Shown here: positions 24,491 through 36,111 of the stretch, one piece after another | Layout: each line of letters starts with the position of its first letter | Numbering within the stretch: position 1 is the first letter of the stretch | From: Coleophoma eucalyptorum | Lineage: Eukaryota > Ascomycota > Leotiomycetes > Helotiales > Dermateaceae | Reading direction: 5' to 3' | Length of the DNA stretch: 64,000 bases | Assembly (NCBI GenBank): GCA_026120035.1 | Contig: JALRME010000014.1 | Coordinates: 930,001 to 994,000, forward strand | Notes under the pieces: generated by a model | The model's database searches: none | Told to the model about the DNA's origin: nothing | The model's input: the letters and a program-made list of their open reading frames with translations, nothing else | Position numbers and translations under genes: made by a program

Positions 24491-26593
24491 ATGGGGACGT
24501 CTAGGTGGCTTCTATACACAGTGGCATTTCAAAGCCTTATTCTAGGAGTTTATGCGACTGATATTTTGAAGCTATCAAGCTTTTCAGAATGCGTTGAGGC
24601 GCCTGACATCGTTATTGACCGGGCCAACATTGAATATGATTCGAAGACTCGTGAGATTCAACTCGATATCGCAGGACGAAGCTCCAAGTCAGAGAATGTG
24701 ACCGCAAATTTGTATGTCGCAGCATATGGGAAGCAGTTATACAAAAATAGCTTCGACCCATGTGATAGCCAAACATATGTTGACCAACTTTGTCCTGGTG
24801 AGTAGATTCTGGTAGAGAATTATACATATTTGTTGATGAATTTGCAACAGTGCCTGTAGGTAATTTTGCTGCAGCTACTACCCAGACGATCCCCGCCGAA
24901 TTTGCAGATAAGATTCCTTCGATTGCATATTCGATACCAGATATTGCATTGCAAGCAACAATAGAGCTGAAATCCTTGGATGATGGTAGGAATGTCGGAT
25001 GTGTTGTTGCAGATCTTAGCAATGGAAAGTCAATCAACTCAGTGGCAACGACATATGTGGCGGCAGCAATTGCGGCGGCCACGCTTCTCCTCACTGGAAT
25101 AACTTCGCTTTTGAGCGGTGGAGGTGGAAGTGAGCCCGGAAAGGTTGGACCAAGTCCGAATTTCATGCATATAATGTCCTGGTTTCAAACTGTTGCGACC
25201 ACGGGCATGTTAAGCGTCAATTACCCACCTCTCTATCGAAACTTTACAGAGAAATTTGCCTTCTCCACAGGACTGATTTCTTGGACTAAAATGCAGTCAA
25301 CAATAGACTCTTTTAGATCTCGCACTGGTGGGAATATTACGACAGAAAATGTCCATTACTTGAAAAACGCCACATTAGTCTTTTCTGAGGACAATGATTC
25401 AACCAACGACGTTCATGTCTCCCGATCCCTTTTATCGACTCTGAAAGTAATTCGGGACTTCTCGTTCGGTGACGCCGGAAATGAGACAACAGGAAGCATC
25501 ACTGCGGGCCTTACACGCCGTGTTTCTGGCATTCAAGCATATTCTGAAGAAATCGGAATTGTTCAAGAGAATACCTTTATGACAGCATGTCTGATAGCTT
25601 GTATTGTCTTTGCGGCAATCATAGTGGCAATTCTACTGTTGAAGGCGTTTCTTGAATCCTGGGCTCTATGTGGGACAATCCCTAAATCACTTGCGGGGTT
25701 TCGAGAACATTACTGGGGTACCACTTTCCGATCTATTACCAACCTGATTTACATATTTTACGGCCCGTGGGTTGGCTGGTGTATTTTCCAATTTAAGACC
25801 GGAGACTCTTGGGCGGCTACATTACTAGCTGCGGTCACCTTGATACTTTTCTCGGCCATTCTTCTATGCTTTGCCGTCGTTATTGTTCGTACTGCCCAAA
25901 TATATATTAAGTCGCAGGGCTCCGCCGCCGCATTGTTTGAGGAAAAGAGAACCTGGCTTAAGTATAGTCTGTTTTACAATACATACCGCAAAAACTACTG
26001 GTGGTTCTTCAATGTAATCATTGCGTACAGCTTTATCAAGGGATTTCTCCTCGCAGCACTCAATGGTGAGGGCTTTGCTCAGACGGTCTCCCTGCTAGTG
26101 GTGGAAGCACTGATGTTTATTACCACCGTCATTATCCGCCCACATGAAAGGAATATCGAGAATATAGTCAATATCGCAACCCGATTTGTCCAGACCTTAA
26201 CGTTTGCAGGAATCATGGTTTTCGTAAATGAGCTGAAGGTTCAGAAATCAACACAAACAATTATGGGATTCGCATTGGTCATCTTTTCATTAGTAACTAC
26301 AGCAATCTTGGTCATCCTTTTGATCATTAGTACATCTATAACATGTTGCGTGAACAATCCGCATCGTCAGCGAAGGAAAGAAGCTGGTATGTACACAATA
26401 GAATATGGTTCCATAGGAACTTTTGAGGTAAAATACTAATTTTCTTATAGAGAAACAAAAGCGGGAATCAGAGGCATTGATAGCCCAAGGTCACTACAGT
26501 AGTAGCTATACAACCTCGGACAGTATGATCTACACGCGATCAATTAATAGAGATCCAGCTGCAGTGCCTTTATATACTCAAAATCATGTATAG
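24491..26593 (+). CDS. TRP-like / flavin carrier (Flc/Pkd2-type) membrane channel
   Basis: Exons 24491-24797, 24851-26386 and 26451-26593 give 661 residues. The start at 24491 places a clear signal peptide (MGTSRWLLYTVAFQSLILGV) at the N-terminus; an ATG at 24470 would only add seven residues. Residues 20-180 resemble the extracellular ML-like TRP_N domain, with Cys pairs and N-glycosylation sites. A glycine-rich loop (SLLSGGGGSEPG) and a lumenal segment follow. A bundle of about nine TM helices starts at FMTACLIACIVFAAIIVAIL and includes SITNLIYIFYGPWVGW and TRFVQTLTFAGIMVF. The last exon encodes a charged cytosolic tail (EKQKRESEALIAQGHYSSS). Known relatives act in the ER, vacuole or plasma membrane in calcium signalling, FAD transport and cell-wall integrity. 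No defects are seen. Confidence 0.88.
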
Positions 26594-27216
26594 TTTTTTT
26601 ATATAGAGCAGGGCTACTTCTATCTTGTATAGAGATATTTACCAAACCTTGTTAATTGTTGATTTGCGTCAGATAACGTAATAACTGACTCTTAAGTCAA
26701 ATGAGGTTCAAGTTGTGTTCATAAGTATTTGGTTCATTTTTGTGTGTTGACGAGAGTGTGAGGCAGGGAGGTATAAACCCCTCGCTATTGATACTGTATA
26801 CATGTGACTAGGTCTCGTGATTGAACTGTAAATGACATTCCGACATTAATCATAGTTAATTTAACATATGTAACAACTTATATGAAAATTTAATTGAAGA
26901 TTAAGACCTACAATAGAGTCTAATTCCTAGAATATTTAACTAATATTAGTGAGCTCAGCCTGATCATCTTATTGTACGGAACATTGTCTTAGGCAAAGAG
27001 AACATGCAAGACGAGGCCATGAGCCCAGAAACACGTACGAAATCGACTTCGTCTTGTATGGGACTCTTGACCACGTCATTAAAGAGACCTTGTCTTAAAG
27101 ATGCGTGATACTACTGAAGATCCAGGATCTCAAATTTCACTTTTCGCATGATGCACTGCTACTACGCTACCCTCGGTCTAATTTTGGTTATGGGTATGTA
27201 GGTTTAGATTCCTGAA
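26594..27216. other. Intergenic, no gene seen
   Basis: AT-rich 3' flank of the TRP-like gene. Sequence from about 27000 probably belongs to the degraded 5' part of the AAA relic, but no frame is long enough to define it. Confidence 0.4.
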
Positions 27217-28143
27217 ATGTATAGTAAAGTACTTTGCAAGGAGATCGAGGAGGGATGGTCTCATATCGCGCTAGACGTAGAAATTGAGAGGGTCATGAAG
27301 CAGATCATCCCCCAGGCCAAGGCAAGCCTTGCAAAAGGTCGAGCTGCTTGCGGTATTCTCAAGAATAGCAGATTTGGCTACTTGCTGCAGTACGGACCAC
27401 CAGGGACTGGCAAAACGCACCTTGCCCGGGTGGTGGCTCAAGGGTCCAATGTCGTTACTAATTGTGTATCTCTAGCTGACATCGAGAACACCGACGTTGG
27501 AGAGACAGAAAAAGCAATCACAGGCCTCTTCCAGCTAGGGCGCATGCTCGTCTCGACTATCATATTCATTGACGAAGTAGATGCGCTGTTTCGTTCTCAT
27601 TGTCCTTATGATCAAACCTGGGTTTGAAATCGGCTTAATTAGCTGCTTTACGAAATTGATAGCCCTGTCAAGTCGAAAACCGCTCGCTTTGTATTGTTGG
27701 CAAGCGACTTTTCCAAGATCTTGACCATGCTTTCTTGCGACGCGTATCTAGTAGCTTTCACCTTGGACTGCCTTCAAGGGCCCTTCGAAAGGAGATATTC
27801 CAAATTGCCTTACGAGACGAGATCTTGAGTGAAACCGTCAACCTATCTCTTCTAGCTAACATGACTTATCGGTATTCTGGATCACACATCTAGACGCTCT
27901 GTATTCAAGCCGTACTGTTGTGTGATGACACCTTTTTTGAAAATGGCGACCACGAAGGCAAGAGAATGCTTGACATTTTGCATTTGAAGAAGTCATTCAA
28001 GAGAGTGTCCCCGACCATCTTGGGGAAAGCTCTCGGTCTCATTCGGGAATTGGCAAGTGACTCCAATGCTATAGGATATGAAAAGATGCAGACAAAAATG
28101 AAAAGAGCGACATATGAGGTTCTTAGCAAGCACCGGAAATGAG
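27217..28143 (+). pseudogene. Decayed AAA-family ATPase
   Basis: A 136-codon frame contains the Walker A motif YGPPGTGKTHLARVVA, VGETEKAITGLFQLGRM and the Walker B motif IIFIDEVDALF. It then stops at TGA (27625-27627), with TAG 15 bases later. Sense continues after the stops (LLYEIDSPVKSKTARFVLLA), shifts frame near 27716, and runs through arginine-finger and sensor-like sequence (FLRRVSS, NMTYRYSGSHI) to another TAG. It resumes in the frame ending at 28142 (LCDDTFFENGDHEGKRMLDI). The TGA and TAG positions fall where related proteins have Arg and Gln, consistent with CGA-to-TGA and CAG-to-TAG changes. It is closest in style to Msp1/ATAD-like fungal AAA proteins. Confidence 0.8.
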
Positions 28144-28439
28144 AAACCTACCGGTCTAGAAACCCTGAAACCCAGAAAATAGAGGTAGAATTAGGGCCAG
28201 GATTATGGATCTGAAATGAGAGAAGATTCAGGCTTATTTATCATAGGGGAAGTTGCCTATCTTGAAAGACGTCATCCGCCAGACAGCGCCTGGTTCGCAA
28301 GGAACATCTGTGGTCAGTCAGGAAGATCAGACAAGGCCAGGGAAGGATCATGTCGAACAATTTACAGAACCGAGACATCATCTAAACTCCGCCAATATCT
28401 CTAAGGCTTGGTTATCTTACTGTAAGAAAATATAGCCGG

Positions 28440-29610
28440 CAAAATATCATATATTCCACGAAGCCCACTCGAGGGAAGACATCGAGGGATCCATCGTTCG
28501 GTACATTTGGGGCGACTACATCGCCTTTAGCTCACTTAATACATTGGCCAGGATCAAACCACATGCCTCCTTCTTGGAAGACTTACCCAGCTGGGCATTC
28601 AATCTTCACAGGCCGCTGATTGGATTTTTCATGTACGAGGAAAACATTTCTTCGATACTCGGGTGGTTGCGACTCAACAAGCATCACGACACGATTGAGG
28701 TCGCACAAATGTACCAATTCATGCAGTAACAGCTAGATCCCGAGCCGAAAGGAGGGATCCTAATACCACCGTCCGGACAATCTGTCTTCAGCACAGGGGA
28801 ATATTTTCCCGATGGAGGGCTGAAAGCGTCAATAAATTTCTCTGCGCGTCTTGCATTGCCAGGTGATGTTTGTTGACGCAATCGACGGCCTGGGTGCCGA
28901 CTCCCATCATCACGGGGAGACTGGGTTCCCAACGGAAGACGTGCATCTGCCCTCCCAGAAGATATTCAACGCATCAAAGAAGCCAGCAGTGCGGCGCGAG
29001 AAAGTCTCACGCCTCTCTGTGGCTCGAATGCTGATGTACGATCACGAGTACGAGTTTCCGGACGGTCTGTCGCTGTTAGATGTTCCTTGAGAACTCGCCG
29101 AGTCTCTCGCTACAGGTCAGAAAAGCTATGTCAATGATCAGGTATCTGTTAAAGCGACTTCTTGGGGGGAAAATAACTGGCTAGCTACGCTTTTCACAAA
29201 TTATATCAGATTTAAACGCCATCTTTGAGATAGGGGTGGTCCACTAAAAGATTATTTTAACTCAAATCAACCGTTTGACCCAGATAGCCAAGCCTCTGAA
29301 AAAATGATCCTTCGAGCATCAGCGTATCTGTTTAGAAGACGGCTATTCACCCCGGTTGGTAAACTCATAGGCACAGTAGCACCGCGCACCCAGTTCAACG
29401 ATAAAATCGTCATTTTGCTGGGATGCGACATGCCGGTCATCCTTCGCCCATCGCGTGACTGCTATCAATTTATCGGGTCTTGCTTCGCTGATGGATTGAT
29501 GGATGGATGGATGGAGCAGCAGCGTACAAAGTGCAGAAGGGGAGCGCCAAGATCCAAAATATCTCCTTATGTTAGACATGTCGACCTCCAAACGATCCGG
29601 AGCTTGTAGA
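28440..29610 (+). pseudogene. HET-domain protein relic (middle and C-terminal parts)
   Basis: Fragments in several frames follow the order of HET proteins. FSSLNTLARIKPHASFLEDL plus PSWAFNLHRPLIG (about 28520-28630) matches the conserved LPSWVPDW region. Then come GQSVFSTGEYFPDGG, FVDAIDGLGADSHHHG, and near 29330-29500 VGKLIGTVAPRTQFNDKIV followed by LLGCDMPVILRPS and YQFIGSCFADGLMDGWMEQ, which is the classic HET C-terminal module (GDVVCVLFGG..PYILRP...Y.FIGE.YVHGIMDGE). The HET domain itself is not recognisable. It directly follows the AAA relic; whether they were one locus is unknown. Confidence 0.72.
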
Positions 29611-29875
29611 GTTGACTCTCGGTCTCAAATGCTGCGAAGCTCATCATACACATGGTTGGCAATATTAAATACCTGGATAAATCAACCTCCCCCAACAGCT
29701 CAAGTCCAAGATGTGTATAAGACCAGTAACTGGGACCCTATTATTCACGTTTTATATATTAGTATAACTGCTGCAGCTTATTTTCCTCGAAACAACTGGT
29801 CATGTAAACTTTCTATTCTATAATAAATAGAAGAGATCTTATTTGTAAGAGACTAAGGGTATCTTTCAAGAGAAG

Positions 29876-30556
29876 CTATTTACAATCTGCAAAATATACT
29901 CCGAAGTATGACGTATATGGATTATGTGACTGATCCTTGTTAATTCCTTTTAGCACCTCTTTAGTGCAGTGCAGCGTATGGCTATAGTCTCCTTGATGAG
30001 GATCTATTCCAAAGCCTCCGTGAATGGATCTTTGGATCCTGCGACTCAAGAAAATACAGTGGCCAAGATGCTCTTCCCATGTCGTCCAGGTGAACTGAGG
30101 AAGAATTCGTTCGGAAAGTGCAATCTCATCGACAACGGAGTGTGTCAGGTTATCATCCGTAAAGAAGGGCCATGGTCCACGCTCGCGCTCAGAGCTCATC
30201 ACCCACTCACGAAATTCAGCAGATGTTTCTCGATCAAGGCACTCTTTTGGTAACCATGTGTAGCTCAAGAGATCAAACTCGCAGCCCCGAGCTCGTGCCT
30301 CTACTGTCGTGTTCCCACAGGGCGATTCTGATGCCGATGTGCTCGATTCTCGAGTGGCAGTTCGGTTAAGAAAGTGGGAACGGATCATCATCCAGCCCGA
30401 GATCATAAAGATGACACCCATAAGGAAAGATAATCCGCTACAGAAGAGAAACAGATACGAGTGACGCTTGACATGGTCGAATGGATTGGTAGGCGGAAGG
30501 TCATCTCCTGAGGTTCTTTGTGAGATCTTTGAGTAGGTCTGAGGCCACTTCCACAT
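29876..30556 (-). CDS. Membrane-anchored protein with two HxxHC motifs, divergent UstYa-like
   Basis: A single exon of 226 residues from the ATG at 30556 (MWKWPQTYSK). Residues about 38-60 are one TM helix (YLFLFCSGLSFLMGVIFMIS). The lumenal part starts with a Cys-rich signature, CGNTTVEARARGCEFDLLSY followed by TWLPKEC. Two His-Cys motifs come later: EEHLGHCIFLSRR and YSHTLHCTKEVL. The single TM plus two HxxHC motifs is the layout of UstYa-family oxidases, although overall similarity to the two canonical UstYa proteins nearby is low. The protein at 37473 has the same Cys signature and layout, so the two form a second family inside the cluster. Inferred role: oxidative modification of the RiPP core in the secretory pathway. 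No defects are seen. Confidence 0.75.
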   Translation of the reverse strand: MWKWPQTYSKISQRTSGDDLPPTNPFDHVKRHSYLFLFCSGLSFLMGVIFMISGWMMIRSHFLNRTATRESSTSASESPCGNTTVEARARGCEFDLLSYTWLPKECLDRETSAEFREWVMSSERERGPWPFFTDDNLTHSVVDEIALSERILPQFTWTTWEEHLGHCIFLSRRIQRSIHGGFGIDPHQGDYSHTLHCTKEVLKGINKDQSHNPYTSYFGVYFADCK

Positions 30557-31637
30557 ATTGTTAGACTCTAATTGGACCAACAACCATGGTATATTTAAAA
30601 GAAGTACAGATGCGATTGAATGGGCAACAAGCTATACGCATATGTGTGATAAGATTGCCACATGGGACAATGAGTTGAGCAGAAATAATTACAATACGTG
30701 GTGTCAAAGAAGCAACGTGCACAGCTGGTAGACGTCACGAATCTTACAGTACGATTCAAAAGCTAAGATAAAGGAAAATGTATGACATATAGCATAGATA
30801 AGACTTCCTTCCTGTAATGGCCGAATCAGCAGCGTATAGGATGGAAACTTGATAACTAGATAAGTGAACCCCTGTGCCTATGATCTGTCTCTACAGTAGT
30901 TGCAAAAATGCCCCCAAAGAATTCAAGTAAACTATACTAAAGACACATCGAAAGATAAGGATATTTATAGTGCATCCTACTTACAGTCTAAGAGCTTCCT
31001 CTACTGGCGAACAGTCCTAACACTTTCTAGATACGTTAGCTAGGTGAATGGCTATTACTCTCACGCTAGCAAGCCCCACTTTCGTCTCCACTTAGACTAC
31101 ACCATGCTTAGGAAAATCAGACCCATGACTTATATCCTTGTACAATTTACGAATATTGTTATCAATAAGGCTATAGACCCATGCCTTATGTCCTGTACAC
31201 TTTACGCACTTCAGTGTCAATAAGGCTATATGAAGATTTTATCATACGTAGGTGAGATGGCTGAGTCTCAATCATGTCGCGGTCCCGGCCAGCACTACCA
31301 CTCCAACGTACCCATTCTATAAGAACTATGTGGAATGGACCGCGGCTAGGGCTAAGCCAAATTAATAACTGATTCTAAAAAATGTTGTAATTTTATAAAT
31401 TCACTAAAGTTGATGCCGCAAATTAGAGAACATATAACTAGTCTTGCGTGTCCTAAACTAGAAAATTCATTATTTACTAGGTATCGCAAAGTACCAGTTG
31501 AGTGACAAAAGTGCCAGTTGAAGGACAGTCTTCTGGTTTTGATTACTATTTAACTTGATATTTTAGGACTTAATGAGATTAACGTGTCTGTCTTTCAGCT
31601 TACATTCGTAGGATTAGGCCGCAGTAGTCTTGACGAT
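30557..31637. other. Intergenic between divergent-family gene and arylsulfotransferase
   Basis: AT-rich with no supported gene. Near 31095-31235 a 60-base stretch is imperfectly repeated (CCATG.CTTATATCCTTGTAC and CCATGCCTTATGTCCTGTAC, each followed by ATCAATAAGGCTATA-like sequence). Confidence 0.4.
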
Positions 31638-33583
31638 TTAACTTCCTCCTAACTCTGAAGATACGCTACTAACACGTTTATAGTCGTATGACCTTTCTTT
31701 CCTTTTCAAATATCGAGAGGAAATCCAAAATAGCGCTATAAAAACCAGAGCGAAAGCTACGAACCCCCCTGTCAATTTCACGGAGGTCCTCAACATAGAA
31801 TTTTGCTTTGCATCAGAAACTGCGTTTGAAGGGCGAATGGTTTGATGAACCAAAGATCGCCCTAGTATTACTCCTTCCGCACCAAGTCCTTCAACATAAA
31901 CATATGCGATATTCCTTTCGGATACAAATGTTGTTTCAAAGCCTTCTTTAGGAACAGTTCCAAGCAGCGAGAATGACGAGTTATCAGCGGACCCGAAGAA
32001 CTTCCATGATAAAACCTCCGTCGCACCGTTCCAGCTGACATAATGCACAGTGGTAGAAGGGCCGTAAACATATGAGATGGCATCTGGATTCGTCACTGGA
32101 TAGCTCGTGAAATTGAACTTGTAAGAGCGATAGCTTGTAAAGCGATGGGACGCAAACCGCGCTTCATAAATGAGACGTCCGTCAGTTGTAAACTCGCTGA
32201 CATATCCATTATCGCTCCAACCAACAAAGGCGTGAGCATTCGGTAAGATCTGAACGTTCCCGCGGGCATACGACAAACCGTGATCAGGTCTCTCCCATCG
32301 GCGGAGAAGTCTCGCCTCCATAGTATTGGTATTCAGCTCTACAAGCAGAGCAGAACTGCATTCCGCCGACTGATGCTTCTTGTCATCAGCTGCATTATTC
32401 AGGAGTGACAGTATCGTAACAGTTCGGTCCTCGTATCGAACTCGAGCATCATGTTGATGAGAAAAGTTGAAGCCTTTGAGAGTAAAGGAGGAGCCCTTTC
32501 CTCCTAGCTGCCACACGATCGAGCCGTCAAGATGAGATATCTTGTAAATTGCACTGGTAGCTCGGGCGGAAACTATATAGTCTCCTTTGAAGGTCTTCTC
32601 TACAGAATTCATATGGCTACAAATTTTAGTATCTTGTCTCACTAGTGTGCAGCTGGGTGGACTGGTCTCACATCCAATCCCAATATAAGCTCATATCAAC
32701 ACCGGTCTCAGCCCCCGAAATCGGTACACTCCCGGGCCGGTGGTTTGGGTTGCCATCGCGCGGCCACTCATCATATGTTGCATTCAACTCAATATGGGTC
32801 AAGGGGCTCCACTGGAATAAGACTGCATTGGTGGCCACATCGATCTCAATAAAGCCATTATCAACAACTTTAAGCCCATTTATCTCTGCCGGAATGGCCG
32901 TTATAACCAGTGCAGATTTACCATCGTTGATGAGATTAAATTCATGCATATCGAAATCCGTGCCGCTCAAGGCTGGAGTCATCCCGATCAGCTGATACGA
33001 ACTGTTCAAATATACTCCTGTTCCGGCAGGAGTATTGTGACGGTACTTGTTAGGTGTCAATATGAAGGAGAGGGTCGGGACATGATTAACGTCAACGAGC
33101 TTGAAATCAAACGTGTTTCGGTTCGACAGCCATGCTGCACCCGTCCATATCAGTTCCTATTACCAATTAGTCGAAGGTAAAAACACAGGTATGTGGTCGG
33201 AGTACTCCATCAGAGGTGTATATTGCAGGGCCAATCTGCGCAGGTTGGAAGTTGTAAGGTTGTGGCTTGGGCCAGACATCGGTGTACGCGCCAACAAACA
33301 AATATCCTGAAGTCACCAGACCTCTCTCATAAATGGAGATATTCCAAGAAGGTGGACGAAGGTCTGGTGCCTATGGCCAATTGTGTTAAATATGTATTGT
33401 TTGGAGGGGAAAGGAGATATTCACCGACTTGAATGGGCCAGCTAGATCCTTACTGTTCCACGGCACAAAGTCTTTGCTCAAGTCTTCACTCAGACTGATC
33501 AAAGCGAAGCAGCCCTGGCCGAATACTGTGAGTAGCAAGGCATTGAGGAGCTGCATCTGAAGGCTAGTACCGGATCGGCGCAT
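31638..33583 (-). CDS. Arylsulfotransferase-like protein (ASST, Arylsulfotran_2 family)
   Basis: Four exons read right to left, 33583-33425, 33370-33206, 33156-32672 and 32616-31638, give 595 residues. The N-terminus has a hydrophobic signal or anchor (LQMQLLNALLLTVFGQGCFA). The body is a six-bladed beta-propeller-like sequence with the family's landmarks: TSDGELIWTG across intron 2, DVNHVPTLSF, MHEFNLINDGKSALVIT, WDWIHMNSVEKTFKGDYIVS across intron 3, IVWQLGGKGSSF and SHQHDARVRYED. Near the C-terminus there is VSWNGATEVLSWKFFGS and a TM helix (LTGGFVAFALVFIALFWISS) with a short basic cytosolic tail. Bacterial relatives move sulfate between phenols; activity of fungal members is largely unproven. 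It lies inside the RiPP block, so sulfation of a Tyr phenol is a possible but untested role. A paralogue lies at 61764. Confidence 0.85.
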
Positions 33584-34481
33584 TACTCAAGCCCTTTTTG
33601 CCTAACGGTTGGCAAATTGGAGACAGTGCGGAAGGAATATGGGAGAATTGTGTTGTGTTCAGCTCTTGCAAGCACATCTGGCAGATGAATCAGACCGATC
33701 CGTGTTGCTGGTGATAATCTAATTTCAGGTGAGAGAAATATGACTCAGGGCCGATGAAATTTAATTCGTATAGTAGAAAGTAACATGTATCCTATTTGCT
33801 ACATTCGTACTGTAGTTATACTATACCGTAAAAGTAACACCACCGTCCATGCACGAAATAGTGAATATGCGGATAATTAATCTTTTATTCTTTTACAACA
33901 AGAGATTTTAATGGTGGGGGGATAGATTTGGATGAAACCCAAATGCAGTGTGGGCTAAGCGGTAAAGGAAGGTAGTCCTGCAGAGAAACTGGAGTTGAAA
34001 CTACGAAAATTCAAAATAATTCCAGTGCAAGGATTAAGAGCTTGAACCTTTACAGATCAGGACCTAAATTATGAGGATTTTAGCCATTAGGTAAGTCAAG
34101 GTTGGGATGTACCGCTAACTTCGTGGTTGGGATTAAGGAAGGTCCGATACAGTCAGAAAATGATTGGTACTGCACAATCTCTGTTGTACGTCAAATCACG
34201 CCGTTAGGCTGCATGATATCTAGGCTTCAGAATATTTCCCAGGCTTGTTGCTAGGATAAATCGTTGACACCATATAGGGAAGGTGAAGGGATTATCGTTG
34301 ATACATGGGGAACTTATGATGCGCCACGAAGATTATCGGTTGTTAGTCGCGTCGTTATCTGCCCAGCCAGCTCTGGGGCCCTTGGGTACCTGATACACAC
34401 ACAACCATCAGCCTTTCCCCGATCCAGAGAGTGGTATTCTCCTGTTCTTCACAACACAACTTCTAACGATCAATAACCATT
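33584..34481. other. Divergent promoter region between arylsulfotransferase and UstYa genes
   Basis: About 900 bases with no supported gene, separating the starts of the minus-strand arylsulfotransferase and the plus-strand UstYa gene, so it probably carries both promoters. I see no strongly palindromic Zn2Cys6 site that I would assign. Confidence 0.4.
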
Positions 34482-35654
34482 ATGGATGTCAAATTTGAAG
34501 CAAGCGTACCGTTCTTGAAAAACGTCGACGACGATGGGGAGCTTTCTTACCATAAAAGATATGTTGAGATTCATGGACGATCATTCTCATGGTATCTTTT
34601 TGCAGTCGTTCTATTTCTCTTAAGTCATATTTTGACATTTGTCTTCGCCAACTGGACGTGGACCAGAAATATTGACAATTTCTGTGCACTTCACACATCT
34701 CAAAGCTGGAGTAAGTTTTATCTGGGATTGGAACTGCGAATAAAACTCACATTCAATTTTTAGGCCCTGTCCTCGATGACGTAGATATTAAATATACTAC
34801 GCGTACCTTTCATGGCTCATTCTTCAAAGATGATACAATATACAGGCAGTCAGCAAGTCCGGAAGTAGACCAGGCATGGCGAGATCTTGGCATTGATTGT
34901 AAGTATTTTCCGGTTTTCTTCTTAATGATTCTCCGAGAGGTTTGAGAAATAGTGCGAAGAAAAGCATTATCTCAGTTCATATTTGTGAAGCCATCTCAGA
35001 ATGCTACCAAAATATGGAATTAACTGATAACACCATATAGATAGAGGATTGCTCGTTGCACCTTCTAAAGCTGAGAAAGCAAATATCGCCTCGAACCGTG
35101 TCATGTTTAATGAAACCTGGGGCGGCCCTGGCTACCCAGGTATTTTTGAAGTCTTCCATCAACTGCACTGCTTGGTAAGTCACCTCACTCATTTCATATA
35201 ACCCTCAAATCCGGTCGTCTGATAATTTATATTCAAACACAGGACATCGTTCGCAAAAGCACCTTTTACAATTATGAGTATTATCTGAATCTTGGTGAGG
35301 GTGCATTTGAACACCCTAAGACCATACTTCCAGCACATGTTGGTTAGTATAACCCTGTCTCCCTACATACTTCGGGAGATACTTTATTCAAAGGATATTA
35401 ATTTCTATGATGGCTCAGCGCACTGCATTGATACCATCCGACAACAATTGATGTGTACGGCCGATACTGGTATCCACCCCTTTATTCTTGTCGGCGATCC
35501 TCCAATGGTCTTCCCAGAATTCACCCGCGAGCATAAGTGTAAAAACTTTGAGGATATCCGTGCATGGGCCGAAGAGCACCAAGGGAATTTTGATGAGAGG
35601 GCCCGTTTTCATACACCTCTCGAAGGCGAACTTATTTTGGATGAGATGCCGTGA
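34482..35654 (+). CDS. UstYa-family (DUF3328) oxidase, copy 1
   Basis: Five exons, 34482-34710, 34764-34898, 35041-35174, 35243-35342 and 35419-35654, give 277 residues. A short cytosolic N-terminus is followed by one TM helix (WYLFAVVLFLLSHILTFVFA). The lumenal domain has GSFFKDDTIYRQSASPEVDQ, AWRDLGIDY, and the two diagnostic motifs: FEVFHQLHCLDIVRK, split by intron 3, and HVAHCIDTIRQQLMC, split by intron 4. CTADTGIHPF and WAEEHQGNFDE follow. UstYa proteins are secretory-pathway enzymes needed for oxidative macrocyclisation of fungal RiPPs such as ustiloxin and asperipin. The gene is convergent with the RiPP precursor, whose stop lies 460 bases downstream. No defects are seen. Confidence 0.92.
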
Positions 35655-36111
35655 TGAAATATTAAATTTAAATCAAATTTCTATAGTTACCGCAGCCATA
35701 GAATGCATTTATCTGTATGCAAGAAATTTATGTAGAACTCATGATATGATAGATCATCCTTCACAATCCCTGTAAAAAATATTGCAGCTCAACTTCTCTT
35801 CTAAACAATTTGCATTCCTTCCCAGTAAAGAGATTTTCAAAATGTCAAGTCCAACATCTGCAGTCACTCGATCCTGATACCCAAAGACATAAGAAGGATT
35901 TTCATACTTTTATAGCTTCTTAAAATACACGGCGGGCCTTACGATGGCTTCTTACGAAACAAAAATGTACCAAATACAAATTAGAGCACGGCGCAGAATG
36001 TTGAATTCTACTTATACATCTATGGATATAATCTTCAACCATCCCTTCCCATAAGACGTCAAACAATAACATATGTTACTCCCGTACTTCTTCAAATCCT
36101 GCCTCCTATCC
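35655..36111. other. Short convergent intergenic region
   Basis: The 3' flanks of the UstYa gene and the RiPP precursor meet here. AT-rich, no gene seen. Confidence 0.5.
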
